From Moritella sp. JT01 (GTDB lineage Bacteria; Pseudomonadota; Gammaproteobacteria; Enterobacterales; Moritellaceae), in NCBI RefSeq assembly GCF_001574435.1, contig NZ_LOCN01000019.1, forward strand, positions 291,698 to 355,697: 64,000 bases of DNA, read 5' to 3'. Positions 36,663 through 46,199 of this stretch are shown piece by piece. The stretch's first letter is position 1. The number at the start of each line of letters is the position of its first letter. A model generated the notes under the pieces. That model did no database searches. It was given only the letters and a program-made list of their open reading frames with translations, and was not told where the DNA came from. Position numbers and translations under genes: made by a program.

Positions 36663-36791
36663 CTGACAGCAGGTCACGATTATTCACTAAGTTTCTCACT
36701 CCATGTGCATAGTGTTCGTCAAAACATTGTTTTCTGTGTGATGAGGAGTATTTATATATATCAAAGAGATTTCAAGATATATAACAAGCTT
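36663..36791 (-). pseudogene. Collapsed second copy of the delta carbonic anhydrase locus
   Basis: 36663-36730 matches the 3' end of the carbonic anhydrase gene (32449-32517), including the sequence for FDEHYAHGVRNLVNN, with a one-base deletion that shifts the frame. Directly joined to it, 36729-36791 matches that gene's upstream region (33344-33408). The roughly 830 bases in between are absent. This is what is left of a duplicated locus after an internal deletion. Confidence 0.85.
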
Positions 36792-36996
36792 AACTAAGGT
36801 TTTGTGAGGTGTTGGTTGATGTTATTTTCAATTGTCTCAATATCGTACAGTTGTTAAATGATAGTTTGTGATCCTTGTTGCACCATCATGATTTTTAATA
36901 GATTTTTAATAAATTTCAAGGGTGCTCTTGTGGTATTTGTTTTAATGTCTTTTTACAATGTATTTTTACTTAGTTAATTAGTCGTAGGCCTATCAT

Positions 36997-38547
36997 ATGA
37001 AAAAAATATCACTTCTTGCTGCCACAGTATTATTAACAGCATGTGGAGGAGGAGACTCAGCTGACCCAACTCCAACTCCAACTCCTGCTCCTGCTCCTGT
37101 TCCTGTTCCTGCTCCTGTTCCTGCTCCTGTTCCTGCTCCAACTCCAACTTTAATAAGTGCGGTTACATATGATTTCAATAAACCGTTTAATACCGTATTC
37201 CCTACTGAGTTTAAAATAGCTAAGGATGCTGGTTATGACTACTTCATACAGCTTCCACTTACTAGTAACAAGAGTAAAGCTATAACTATCTTGGCAACAA
37301 ATGAAAGTGATGAAGATCTTCGTTATGCTATAGGTATTCTTATTTCTTTCTTGACAGAAACTGGAGAGAATACTGAATTGACAAAGCAGGCTGTAGCAGA
37401 ATCAATAGCTGATAGAGGCGCTGCTCTAAATCTTGCTGCAACGGAAGGTAAAATAGGGGATTTAACTCAGAAAATTATTGATGAGTTAAAAGCAACTGGC
37501 GATCCTAGACTATCGGGTCTTGATGAAGATTCTTACATACCAATACTTGTAGGAAACTCGGATTTGTTACAAAAGTATGATTGGATTGTACGAGCTCAAT
37601 CTCTTGGCTACGACGAAACTATTTATCCAGGTGAAGCCCCATTTTTTACTGGATATGGAAAAGGTCAGGTTAGAGATGCGTCAGTAGAAGAAATCCTACA
37701 TTTTGTTCAAGCCCACGGCATTTCGCCTCTAACTTCTGATGGTAATTATGGCGGATTACAAAAACGCATAATTGATCATGCTTTGTCTATTTATAAGGAT
37801 TGGAAATTTAATCCAATAACAGGGCTATATATTTATGATGATAAGGATGCTTCGAACGATTATATAAATAAAAGCTCCATTTGGAGTCCTGAGGGGAATG
37901 GAGCAACTAATGATCAAAAGCGTAAGGCTCAGTGGGATGATGACTGGGGTGGGGATGATATACCTAAAAATATACCTAGTGAGCATGTTATGGGGCAAAC
38001 TTTTTCTCATGAATATTTTGCTGCTGTTGCAGATGCTTACTATGGTATGTATGAAGGCTTTAGAGATGAGTATGAAGGGATGGATAATTACCGATATATT
38101 ACTCGTGAAACATTACCTTCAGATACGAGTGGTTTCGTTTTTGCAAATGAATTTTTGCCAAAGTTCCATGAGTTTACAGTGCGCTTAGACAGTGTTGGCA
38201 TTAATAAAAACCTCAGTACAAGTGAGTTTAAACTTGTTCGTTCTGATGATGCGAATGAAAAGTACACATTTAAATCACAATATTTTAAGAATGTTAAAAT
38301 CGTAGGCAATGAAGCATTGAATATTTTAGGTAATGCGCAAGACAATCAAATCGAAGGTAACAGTGCCGATAATGTAATCGACGGTGGTCAGGGTAATGAT
38401 ACGTATAAGGTTTCAGGGGTGTCAGGGAATTACATGACCAATACATCAAGTTCTGGTCATACGACCATTTCAGGAAGTGATATTGGTAGTGATGAATTAA
38501 TTAATATTGAAAATATTCTTTTTAGCGATAAAAATATAAAGATATAA
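36997..38547 (+). CDS. Hypothetical lipoprotein with Pro-rich linker and RTX-like C-terminus
   Basis: 516 aa. Lipobox LTAC (Cys about residue 16) followed by GGGDSA and a Thr-Pro / Ala-Pro / Val-Pro repeat linker (about residues 25-51). The central 400 residues are unfamiliar; they include a helical part rich in charged residues and SHEYFAAVADAYYGMYEGF. The last 80 residues carry glycine/aspartate repeats (NILGNAQDN, NVIDGGQGNDTYKVSG) like the calcium-binding RTX repeats of secreted enzymes. That combination suggests a surface-exposed calcium-binding protein, possibly an enzyme, but no catalytic motif is certain. Confidence 0.7.
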   Translation: MKKISLLAATVLLTACGGGDSADPTPTPTPAPAPVPVPAPVPAPVPAPTPTLISAVTYDFNKPFNTVFPTEFKIAKDAGYDYFIQLPLTSNKSKAITILATNESDEDLRYAIGILISFLTETGENTELTKQAVAESIADRGAALNLAATEGKIGDLTQKIIDELKATGDPRLSGLDEDSYIPILVGNSDLLQKYDWIVRAQSLGYDETIYPGEAPFFTGYGKGQVRDASVEEILHFVQAHGISPLTSDGNYGGLQKRIIDHALSIYKDWKFNPITGLYIYDDKDASNDYINKSSIWSPEGNGATNDQKRKAQWDDDWGGDDIPKNIPSEHVMGQTFSHEYFAAVADAYYGMYEGFRDEYEGMDNYRYITRETLPSDTSGFVFANEFLPKFHEFTVRLDSVGINKNLSTSEFKLVRSDDANEKYTFKSQYFKNVKIVGNEALNILGNAQDNQIEGNSADNVIDGGQGNDTYKVSGVSGNYMTNTSSSGHTTISGSDIGSDELINIENILFSDKNIKI

Positions 38548-38738
38548 GTTTAATATCAAGTAGTTCACCAATAATAGGTCTTGTGATTGGCCTATTGTTG
38601 GGACTGTGTATGATTCTAGTATTAATGTATTCTCCAGAGCAAGCATCGTGTACCTCATATTATTATCATAAATACTGGAATATGAAACCCATCTGATTTT
38701 TCACTTTAGCTAAAATCTATTCAAATTCCAAAAAACGA

Positions 38739-38775
38739 AAAGGCGAGCATGATGATAAAATCAATGCTCGCCTTT
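38739..38775. terminator. Rho-independent terminator downstream of guaC
   Basis: AAAGGCGAGCAT (38739-38750) pairs perfectly with ATGCTCGCCTTT (38764-38775) across a 13-nt loop, flanked by A and T tracts. It works for minus-strand guaC and could also stop plus-strand readthrough. Confidence 0.82.
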
Positions 38776-38783
38776 GTTAGCTT

Positions 38784-38811
38784 AGGTATGTAGTTCTAGA
38801 CCTACATACCT
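38784..38811. repeat. Second hairpin at the guaC 3' end
   Basis: AGGTATGTAG (38784-38793) pairs with CTACATACCT (38802-38811), 8-nt loop, only 10 nt past the guaC stop. It forms a tandem with the terminator at 38739 and may stabilise the mRNA end. Confidence 0.5.
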
Positions 38812-38821
38812 AATAACTAAT

Positions 38822-39862
38822 TTATTCTTTACCGAATACGTTGTTTTCTTGCTCAAGTACGCGGATAAAGGTAGTACGTTTGCTTAGCTCTTTTAATGAC
38901 GCTGCGCCAACGTAAGTACAAGTAGAACGAACGCCACCTAGGATATCAAAAATAGTATTTTCGATTGGACCACGGTAAGGTACTTCTACAGTTTTACCTT
39001 CTGAAGCACGGTATTTAGCAACACCACCTGCGTGTTTGTTCATCGCAGTGGTAGAGCTCATGCCATAGAATTTCTTTGTTTTCTTGCCATCAACTTCACA
39101 CAGCTCGCCGCCGCTTTCGTCGTGACCAGCTAACATGCCGCCAAGCATTACGAAATCAGCACCGCCGCCGAATGCTTTAGCAACATCACCAGCGCAAGAA
39201 CAACCACCGTCACCAACAACCATGCCACCAAGACCGTGTGCAGCATCTGCACATTCGATGATTGCAGAAAGTTGTGGGTAACCAACACCTGTTTTAACAC
39301 GTGTTGTACATACTGAACCTGGGCCGATACCAACTTTGATGATATCTGCGCCAGACAGGATAAGTTCTTCTGTGATTTCACCAGTAACTACGTTACCAGC
39401 CATAATTGTTTTGGTAGGGTATGCTTTACGCACTTTACGTACGAATTCAATAAAAAACTCTGAGTAACCATTAGCTACATCGATACAGATAAACTGTAAA
39501 CGCTCATCTAATGCTAGAACTTGTTGAAGTTTTTCGAAATCCGAATCTGATGTACCAGTTGATACAAAGATATGGTCAAAGATTTCTGGGTTTGCTTCTA
39601 GGAACTCTTTCCATTGGGCAACAGTATAATGCTTATGTACAGCTGTTAGCATCTTGTGCGCAGCAAGTTCTTTTGCCGCTTCAAATGTACCTACAGTATC
39701 CATGTTTGCAGCAATAACCGGTACACCTGTCCAAGTGTACTTGCTGTTAGGGAAAGTGAATGTACGCTCTAAGCTTACTTGTGAACGACTTCTTAAAGTC
39801 GAACGTTTTGGGCGGAAAAGTACATCTTTAAAACCTAGCTTCAATTCTTGTTCTATACGCAT
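38822..39862 (-). CDS. guaC: GMP reductase
   Basis: 346 aa, usual length. NADPH-dependent reductive deamination of GMP to IMP in purine salvage. The IMPDH/GMPR barrel is complete, with the catalytic loop [13 protein letters not shown] (active-site Cys), the phosphate-binding [16 protein letters not shown] and the flap [13 protein letters not shown]. It lacks CBS domains, as GMPR should. Single-gene unit with two 3' hairpins and a hairpin in its leader. Confidence 0.96.
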   Translation of the reverse strand: MRIEQELKLGFKDVLFRPKRSTLRSRSQVSLERTFTFPNSKYTWTGVPVIAANMDTVGTFEAAKELAAHKMLTAVHKHYTVAQWKEFLEANPEIFDHIFVSTGTSDSDFEKLQQVLALDERLQFICIDVANGYSEFFIEFVRKVRKAYPTKTIMAGNVVTGEITEELILSGADIIKVGIGPGSVCTTRVKTGVGYPQLSAIIECADAAHGLGGMVVGDGGCSCAGDVAKAFGGGADFVMLGGMLAGHDESGGELCEVDGKKTKKFYGMSSTTAMNKHAGGVAKYRASEGKTVEVPYRGPIENTIFDILGGVRSTCTYVGAASLKELSKRTTFIRVLEQENNVFGKE

Positions 39863-40244
39863 GACATCTATCTTCTGTTTGTCTGCACAGGCTCTTATTC
39901 TTGCGCTGTAAGATATTGCGGGCGCAAGGAAAACCCTAATTCAATGGGTTCATGGATGGTACTGTGCAAAAAATTATAAGGATTTTAGTTTAAGCGGTAC
40001 AAGCGAATCGTGTGTGCGAGGAAGTCGCGTTTCATCAACGCGCCTATACGAATAGATATTAGTCCAAGGGTTGATATGTTGTAAAGGCTTTATTTTAGAT
40101 AGGGGGGGGCGTAAGCGTTATTTCCTGACCCGTAAGTCAGTATTTATGCGGGTCTAGGCGGTGTTTAAAAAGTTTAAAATAATTTTATAACCAGTGAATG
40201 CCATATTTTAAACAGTAGAGGCAGCGGAAGAGAACGAAAAAAGA
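39863..40244. other. guaC leader and intergenic region with a hairpin
   Basis: CTTGCGC (39900-39906) pairs with GCGCAAG (39922-39928) in the guaC leader, about 40 nt upstream of the start. I checked this leader for a purine aptamer and do not see its conserved loops. No gene in the remaining 300 nt; a run of eight G lies near 40102. Confidence 0.4.
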
Positions 40245-40288
40245 CCAAAACCCCAACGGCAGTACAGTGCTTACCGTGGGTGTTTTGG
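40245..40288 (-). terminator. Rho-independent terminator of the ornithine cyclodeaminase gene
   Basis: A 15-bp stem with two mismatches (40245-40259 with 40274-40288) is followed on the minus strand by TCTTTTTTC. It lies 60 nt past the stop. Confidence 0.82.
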
Positions 40289-40347
40289 CCAAAGGCTTAT
40301 TCATTTTAACAACTGCTGACTAGCCGCGACAGACTAGGGAGCTAATT

Positions 40348-41352
40348 TTATAGTAGTGAGAATAAGTTCTTCACATCATCCAGTTCAGGGATTAGTTCCA
40401 TTTCGCTGCCGATGTTATGTTGCTTAGCAAGCTTGTAGACCAAGCGTAGTACTGAGTAATCTTCCAGTGCAAAACCTACTGAGTCATACAAGATAGTGCC
40501 GTCTGTAGCAACGTTCAGTGTTTTCTCGCCTTTCACAATCTCGTGTAGTTCTGTACAAGTAAAGTCTGGACCCAGTTGTTGGATCTCACCTTCAATGCGT
40601 GACTGTGGTAGGTATTCAACAACAATCGTTGCGCTTTCTACTAACTCTTTTTCGATTTCTGTTTTACCAGGGCAATCACCGCCAAGACCGTTAATGAATA
40701 CGTCTTTGCTGATCATGTCTTTGGTTAATACTGTTTGGTATTTCTTGTCTGCTGTACACGTGGTAATTAAATCAGCACCTTGAACCGCTTCTCTTGCGTC
40801 TTTACACGGTGTTAGGCGAATGTCGAAGCGCGCCATGTTCTGTTCAAATTTACGCATTGCTGCAGGATCAGTATCAAAGTAACGTACTTCTTTTAAATCA
40901 AAGATGAACGAGTACGCTAAGAACTGGAATTCACTCTGTGCGCCAGTACCGATTAACGCTAATACTTCTGAATCTTTCTTGGCTAAGTGTTTCGCCGCCA
41001 TTGCTGATGTTGCAGCCGTTCTGAAACCAGTAAGCAGAGTCATTTCTGAGAACATAAGCGGTTCGCCAGTCTCAGTTAACGATAGTTGGCCTGTCGCCAT
41101 TACTGTCATTTTGTTTTGCGCTGGGTTTTTTGGGTGGCCATTTACATATTTAAACGAGTACATTTCAGCATTAGAAATCGGCATTAATTCGATAACACCA
41201 TCGTCAACATGGTTGGCAACACGTGGACATTTATCAAAGTCGTGCCAGTTTTTATAATCTTCAGTCAATGTATCATTAAGCTGTGCAAAAAAGTCTTGGT
41301 AGCCAACTTTCGCAATTACCGCTTTAATATCTTTTATCTCTAAAACAATCAT
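40348..41352 (-). CDS. Ornithine cyclodeaminase family protein
   Basis: 334 aa of the OCD/mu-crystallin family. NAD-binding motif ALIGTGAQSEFQ (about residue 133) and the substrate-side block NKMTVMATGQLSLTETGEP are clear. OCD converts ornithine to proline and ammonia. The nearby ctlX and DDAH-like genes could supply ornithine or citrulline, which supports OCD activity rather than an alanine-dehydrogenase-like one. Divergent TetR regulator begins 255 nt away, with the palindrome GAAAAAT-CGA-ATTTTTC at 41388-41404 in between. Confidence 0.87.
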   Translation of the reverse strand: MIVLEIKDIKAVIAKVGYQDFFAQLNDTLTEDYKNWHDFDKCPRVANHVDDGVIELMPISNAEMYSFKYVNGHPKNPAQNKMTVMATGQLSLTETGEPLMFSEMTLLTGFRTAATSAMAAKHLAKKDSEVLALIGTGAQSEFQFLAYSFIFDLKEVRYFDTDPAAMRKFEQNMARFDIRLTPCKDAREAVQGADLITTCTADKKYQTVLTKDMISKDVFINGLGGDCPGKTEIEKELVESATIVVEYLPQSRIEGEIQQLGPDFTCTELHEIVKGEKTLNVATDGTILYDSVGFALEDYSVLRLVYKLAKQHNIGSEMELIPELDDVKNLFSLL

Positions 41353-41607
41353 GGTGATCCTTGTTAAATTCTGTTTAAGGTAAAAGAGAAAAATCGAATT
41401 TTTCCATTACATTCATGATTACAACAATCAATGAGTGGTTTATCTAATACGTTTAATCATGAGATACACATCAGTTATGTGCATCGGGTTAAGTGCTATT
41501 TTTATTCGGTTTAGCTTAATAAATTGCCAGCATCACGCCCTAGGGGTATGATTAATTTTGTTTTGTAAAACACCTCTTATACTTAAATACGGATTAAATA
41601 CCTGCCT

Positions 41608-42228
41608 ATGCCAGCGAAAGGAACAAAAGGTAAAAACCGTAAACAAGAGTTAATCAATGCCACACTTGATTGCATTGCTAACGAAGGTTTACAAAAAACC
41701 ACAGTACGTAATGTGGCTGAATATGCGAATGTCACTAACGGTCTGATCCGTTTTTACTTTTCCGGTAAAGACGAACTGATCCGCGCAGCGTATTCCGCAT
41801 TACTCGAGATTATGTACGTCAATGCCCGTTGCGAAATTAACGACCAAGACGTTTGCGCTAAAACTCGATTACAGCACTTTATTCAAGCGACTCTATCAGA
41901 GCCTATTGTGTCACCACGTACCGTATTGTTATGGGCCAATTTCTTGCCGATGACTTACATCGACCCTGAAATGGCGGCTATTCGTACTAATGAGTATGCT
42001 AAAACAACCAAAATTTTAGAACCGTTAATTCGTGCTGCATTAGCGACCGAAGACATCTCAGTTGATCATCATGAATGTGAAGTACTCGCCATTAAAATCA
42101 ATGCATTAATTGATGGTTTATGGCTCGAAGGCAGCATGGCCTCGTACAAATTCAAAGATAATGAACTGGTCAATATCGGTATCGACAGTGCGTCTGCGAT
42201 CTTGTCTATTTCGTTAGAAAATATTTAA
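41608..42228 (+). CDS. TetR family transcriptional regulator
   Basis: 206 aa. N-terminal helix-turn-helix (NEGLQKTTVRNVAEYANVTNG and following RFYFSGKDELI, about residues 28-65) of the BetI-like type, then a helical ligand domain. It sits in the middle of the amino-acid degradation cluster: divergent from the ornithine cyclodeaminase gene and convergent (38 nt) with the DDAH-like gene. Likely local regulator. Confidence 0.88.
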   Translation: MPAKGTKGKNRKQELINATLDCIANEGLQKTTVRNVAEYANVTNGLIRFYFSGKDELIRAAYSALLEIMYVNARCEINDQDVCAKTRLQHFIQATLSEPIVSPRTVLLWANFLPMTYIDPEMAAIRTNEYAKTTKILEPLIRAALATEDISVDHHECEVLAIKINALIDGLWLEGSMASYKFKDNELVNIGIDSASAILSISLENI

Positions 42229-42265
42229 CGCAGATCTTATAAGAAACACACTGCCGTATTAATTT

Positions 42266-43117
42266 TTAGTGACGTTCTAATGGGAACGTCATGCAGTGTG
42301 GACCACCGCCGGTTTTTAAAATCTCGGTAGAGTGCAGTTCAAATACAGTGAAACCACGTTCACGTAATTGCGCGTTTACAGCTGTATTTGCACTTAACGA
42401 GATAATGCGTTTGTTACCCAATGCTTGTAGGTTACAGAAGTGCTTAAACACCCCTTCTTCTTCAATTTTAATCAGGTCGTAGCCCGTTTCATCAAGGTAA
42501 TCTTTGAATTCTTGTGGTAAACCATCATAATAAGTCACGGCAGTTTTTTCACCGACAATATTAAAGATCATGTCGAGATGCAGGTATTCTGGTTTCGAAT
42601 TCACCGCAATAATCGTATAACCTAATGGCTCAAGCTGTTCACGAATACTTTGGATACCTTTTTCATCAGAACGCTGTAACGTACCAATGGCTAAGGTCTT
42701 TTCATCCAACTGCCAGAAGTCACCGCCTTCTAATACACCTTCATGGCAAGTGGCAATGATTGGCACACCAAGTTCGGCGAGTTTTTCTGCATACAGCAGG
42801 CTTTCTGCGTGGCGAATTTTTTCTTTAAAACGACCAAGTACATAACCTTCTTTGATGTTGAAACCAAAGTCACGGGCAAATACTTGACTTGATAAATTTT
42901 CAGTCGGCGTAAGTACTTCGACATTAATGCCGTTTTGCTCGTAGATATCAATCAACTGTTGGTGCTCGTTTAAGCATTTTTGTTGATCAATCTTCTCGCC
43001 TTTTTCTAACCAATCTTCAGCAATTTTGTTGATTGGTGAAAGATTAAGGTAAGTGGGAGAACAAAGTAATACTTGCTTCAATTCACCTGTCGCTGATTTT
43101 ACATAACTGGTTTCCAT
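42266..43117 (-). CDS. Arginine deiminase superfamily hydrolase (DDAH-like)
   Basis: 283 aa from METSYVKSATGEL; an ATG 18 nt upstream is also in frame, but AAGGA sits better for the second. Guanidino-modifying fold: EGGDFWQ, YLHLDMIFNI (catalytic His) and the terminal GGGPHCMT (catalytic Cys) are in the expected order. Dimethylarginine dimethylaminohydrolase is the best guess, producing citrulline from methylated arginine, but arginine itself could be the substrate. 77 nt downstream of ctlX on the same strand. Confidence 0.83.
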   Translation of the reverse strand: METSYVKSATGELKQVLLCSPTYLNLSPINKIAEDWLEKGEKIDQQKCLNEHQQLIDIYEQNGINVEVLTPTENLSSQVFARDFGFNIKEGYVLGRFKEKIRHAESLLYAEKLAELGVPIIATCHEGVLEGGDFWQLDEKTLAIGTLQRSDEKGIQSIREQLEPLGYTIIAVNSKPEYLHLDMIFNIVGEKTAVTYYDGLPQEFKDYLDETGYDLIKIEEEGVFKHFCNLQALGNKRIISLSANTAVNAQLRERGFTVFELHSTEILKTGGGPHCMTFPLERH

Positions 43118-43194
43118 AACCTTTTCCTTTTCCATAAGTCATATCTTCTAAATTTTGTTGATGGTCATTTTTACTGTAATAGCTTAATGCCAGA

Positions 43195-44139
43195 TTACGT
43201 TCGTGGGCTTAAATGGATCCCTGCGATCATGCAGCGGATCGAGCCACCTGCTAACTCAATGGTCGGCACGCTAAAGCTTAATATTTTTGAATGTTGTTCA
43301 ATACGTGCAATTTGCTCGGTTGTTAACGCATCTCTCGCACGTTGTGACATAACCAGGTGGCTATCGCCGTTACCCGTGAGTTCGATAGCATTACCAGCAA
43401 AGTTATCAACTTGGTCGAAGCTCAGTTCAATCACTTCAATGCCTGATTCTTCTAAACGCTGTCTAACTGCTTCGCGGCGTACTTCATTTGGGATCATGTC
43501 CAAACAAATAAGGGCGTATTTAGAGCCAACACACATCATCACATTGGTATGATAAATCGCAGTGCCGGTGGCATCCGCCGTGTCAAACGCCATTGGCTCG
43601 TATTGGAACGTGGTACAGAAGCGTTCAAGGATTACTTCGTTAGAACGATTTGATTTAGCGGTGTAGGCGATGCGATTAACGTTATCTAATACCATCGCGC
43701 CTGTGCCTTCAAGAAATAGGTTATCCCACTCTAAACCAGAGAAATCGATAACATCTTGCACCCGATAATTGGCTTTTAACATTTCAATAATGTCACTGCG
43801 GCGTTCACGTCGGCGGTTTTGTGAAAACATTGGGTATAGCGCAACATGACCACCACTGTGGGTCGAGAACCAGTTATTCGGGAACACTGAATCTGGGGTT
43901 TCTTTTTCCCCAAAGTCATCAAATACGTGGACGTTGATGCCGTTTTCGTTTAATCCTGTGACGACGATATCAAATTCATTTTTTGCTTGTAGTGATATAC
44001 CAGTACGATCTAACTCAAGCGAGTCTTGTTCATCGAGGCCGGTTTTTTGAAATGCATTATCAACTGCGGTTTCTGGATTCGAGAAGAATTTCCACGGTCG
44101 AACCATTACAACTGAATTTGGCGCTTGGATTAAAGCCAT
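43195..44139 (-). CDS. ctlX: Citrulline hydrolase CtlX-like
   Basis: 314 aa of the arginine deiminase superfamily. The opening QAPNSVVMVRPWKFFSNPETAVDNAFQ matches the CtlX type first described in Francisella, which hydrolyses citrulline. GTGAMVLD, HTNVMMCVG (catalytic His) and GGSIRCMIAGIHL (catalytic Cys near the C-terminus) complete the active site. With the DDAH-like and ornithine cyclodeaminase genes it would give methylarginine/arginine to citrulline to ornithine to proline. Confidence 0.82.
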   Translation of the reverse strand: MALIQAPNSVVMVRPWKFFSNPETAVDNAFQKTGLDEQDSLELDRTGISLQAKNEFDIVVTGLNENGINVHVFDDFGEKETPDSVFPNNWFSTHSGGHVALYPMFSQNRRRERRSDIIEMLKANYRVQDVIDFSGLEWDNLFLEGTGAMVLDNVNRIAYTAKSNRSNEVILERFCTTFQYEPMAFDTADATGTAIYHTNVMMCVGSKYALICLDMIPNEVRREAVRQRLEESGIEVIELSFDQVDNFAGNAIELTGNGDSHLVMSQRARDALTTEQIARIEQHSKILSFSVPTIELAGGSIRCMIAGIHLSPRT

Positions 44140-44482
44140 ACAACTTCCTTTTATTAAAACAATATCATTAACAAATTATTCATTCTGAAAAACTATGCAA
44201 CTGCATAAACAATATGCCAGGGATTGATTAAAGTCAATTAATGGAGGGTATGAGAAAACCATTTTACGGCACTGAAAAATGTCGTAATGGGTATTTAAAA
44301 TGTGTTAATACGTTGTAAATACTGAATTTTATACTTTGTTAATGAATTATAAAATTTGTTATGGAATGTGATGGGGTTATCGGTTTTTTATATGGTTACT
44401 AGCCGATGTTATGGGGGTGTTTAGACAATAACGGGGTGATTTGCAGGATATTCTGTCATGGGAAAGTCATTTTTGCGGAATA
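44140..44482. other. Intergenic region, no gene seen
   Basis: About 340 nt upstream of ctlX and downstream of dapE. It must contain the ctlX promoter; no further feature is supported. Confidence 0.45.
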
Positions 44483-44514
44483 AATGATGGCTTATTAGGG
44501 GGGAAGCCATCATT
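44483..44514 (-). terminator. Hairpin downstream of dapE
   Basis: AATGATGGCTT (44483-44493) pairs perfectly with AAGCCATCATT (44504-44514), G-rich 10-nt loop. It lies 52 nt past the dapE stop. T tract is weak. Confidence 0.6.
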
Positions 44515-44566
44515 CTGCTCGCGTTAATCGTTATATAACGATCATCACTTTTTACAAGTTCGGTGT

Positions 44567-45703
44567 TTATTGTGCGAGTAGTTTAACCAGCGTTTGCTCG
44601 TATATTTCAGCTAATTGCTCAATATCTGCAATCTTAACACATTCATTTACTTTGTGAATAGTCGCGTTTACAGGACCTAATTCGACAACTTGTGCTCCGG
44701 TTGGCGCGATGAAACGACCATCCGATGTCCCTCCCGATGTCGATAGCTCTGACGTATAACCACACACATTCTCAATTGAATCGGTAATGGCATTTAGCAA
44801 GTTGCCCGGTTCTGTTAAGAAGGGTTGGCCACTGTGGATCCAGCTGATCTCGTAATTTAAACCGTGTTTTTCGAAAATACCTTCAATGCGGTATTTGATT
44901 AGATCCGCAGTCAGCTCGGTAGAATAACGCAGGTTAAACTGACAAGTCGCTTCACCCGGTACTATGTTACTTGCACCTGCACCACTGCGTATGTCGGTGA
45001 TTTGTAACGTTGTCGCAGGGAAGTACTCATTACCTTGATCCCACACCACTTGGCTTAGCTCAGTCAATGCTGGCGCGAGTTTATGAATTGGATTTTCGGC
45101 AAGATGCGGGTAAGCAACGTGACCCTGGATCCCTTTCACGACGATGTCACCGGTTAATGAACCACGGCGACCATTTTTAACAATGTCACCGACTTTATTT
45201 GTGCTTGATGGTTCACCTACAATACACCAGTCAATTTTTTCGTTACGCGCTTCTAAGGTATCAATCACACGGGTTGTGCCATTGATGAACGGGCCTTCTT
45301 CATCACTGGTGATTAATAATGCAATTGAACCTTGGTGATCAGGGTGTTCGTTCACAAAATTTTCGACTGCGACTAAGAATGATGCGATAGAACCTTTCAT
45401 GTCTGCTGCGCCACGACCGTGTAAATAGCCATCAATAATAGTGGGTACGAACGGGTCAGTATCCCAATCTTCGATTTTACCTACTGGTACAACGTCGGTA
45501 TGACCGGCGAAGCAAAATACCGGGGCAGTGGTACCGCGACGAGCCCAAAGGTTAGTCGTGTCTTCAAATACCATGGTTTCGATAGTGAACCCGAGGTTTT
45601 CAAGGCGTTCGATGATCATTTGCTGGCAACCCGCATCTTCGGGTGTCACTGATTTACGACTAAGTAGATCTTTGGCAAGTTGTAATACTAAACTGTCTGA
45701 CAT
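44567..45703 (-). CDS. dapE: Succinyl-diaminopimelate desuccinylase
   Basis: 378 aa from [16 protein letters not shown], with AAAAGGAAT upstream; a longer frame adds 11 residues without support. M20 family di-zinc hydrolase of lysine/peptidoglycan synthesis that releases succinate from N-succinyl-LL-diaminopimelate. Metal and catalytic motifs [19 protein letters not shown] and ITSDEEGP are in place, plus the C-terminal HKVNECV. Follows the ArsC-like gene at short distance, the arrangement common in gammaproteobacteria. Confidence 0.96.
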   Translation of the reverse strand: MSDSLVLQLAKDLLSRKSVTPEDAGCQQMIIERLENLGFTIETMVFEDTTNLWARRGTTAPVFCFAGHTDVVPVGKIEDWDTDPFVPTIIDGYLHGRGAADMKGSIASFLVAVENFVNEHPDHQGSIALLITSDEEGPFINGTTRVIDTLEARNEKIDWCIVGEPSSTNKVGDIVKNGRRGSLTGDIVVKGIQGHVAYPHLAENPIHKLAPALTELSQVVWDQGNEYFPATTLQITDIRSGAGASNIVPGEATCQFNLRYSTELTADLIKYRIEGIFEKHGLNYEISWIHSGQPFLTEPGNLLNAITDSIENVCGYTSELSTSGGTSDGRFIAPTGAQVVELGPVNATIHKVNECVKIADIEQLAEIYEQTLVKLLAQ

Positions 45704-45778
45704 GAGTAATTCCTTTTTACAGCCTATTTTTAGCACTGGCTTACTTTAGCCGCCAGTGCTGCAAGTACTTTTTATATA

Positions 45779-46129
45779 TTATTTAGCGAATAGTGCAGCG
45801 TAAGTATCGGCTTTAAAGCCTAAGGTAAGTTGACCGTTTACTTCAAGAATTGGACGTTTGATCATCGCTGGCTGTTCAATTAACAATTCGATCGCAGTTG
45901 CTTCTGTGAGACCTGCTTTTTGTTCATCGGTTAATTTACGATAAGTGGTACCACGTTTATTTAGCACTTGTTCCCAGCCGAGTGTTTCACACCAGCTGAT
46001 CAGTTGTGCTTTATCTAAACCGTTAACGCGGTGATCGTGAAATGTGAATTCAAGTTCGTTTGCTTCTAACCATTTTTTGGCTTTCTTAATGGTGTCGCAG
46101 TTTTTAATTCCGTACATCACAGTCGTCAT
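45779..46129 (-). CDS. ArsC/Spx family reductase-like protein (YffB type)
   Basis: 116 aa thioredoxin-fold protein. Single cysteine in YGIKNCDTIKKAKKWL, then RGTTYRKL and the C-terminal KRPILEVNGQLTLGFK typical of the YffB branch, which is usually next to dapE. Probably acts as a glutathione-linked thiol reductase, not a true arsenate reductase; no ars genes are near. AGGA ribosome binding site. Confidence 0.9.
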   Translation of the reverse strand: MTTVMYGIKNCDTIKKAKKWLEANELEFTFHDHRVNGLDKAQLISWCETLGWEQVLNKRGTTYRKLTDEQKAGLTEATAIELLIEQPAMIKRPILEVNGQLTLGFKADTYAALFAK

Positions 46130-46179
46130 TTCAATTCCTATTTTCTTGGTTCTTTCTTTAAATGTTATATCGCCCAGTA

Positions 46180-46199
46180 TATACCTAAGTTACTTCAAG
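46180..46199. repeat. Single arm of the dispersed repeat found at 26500
   Basis: TATACCTAAGTTACTTCAAG differs from the 26500-26519 arm at three positions. Here the second arm is missing, so this is half an element. The rest of 46130-46441 shows no other gene. Confidence 0.6.

Noticed and set aside
37060-37150. Short repeats considered as a possible CRISPR or VNTR array
   Set aside because: They encode an in-frame Pro-rich linker of a lipoprotein; there are no unique spacers.
39863-40100. Second purine riboswitch ahead of guaC
   Set aside because: I looked for ATATGG and CCGTAAA loops on the minus strand and found neither.
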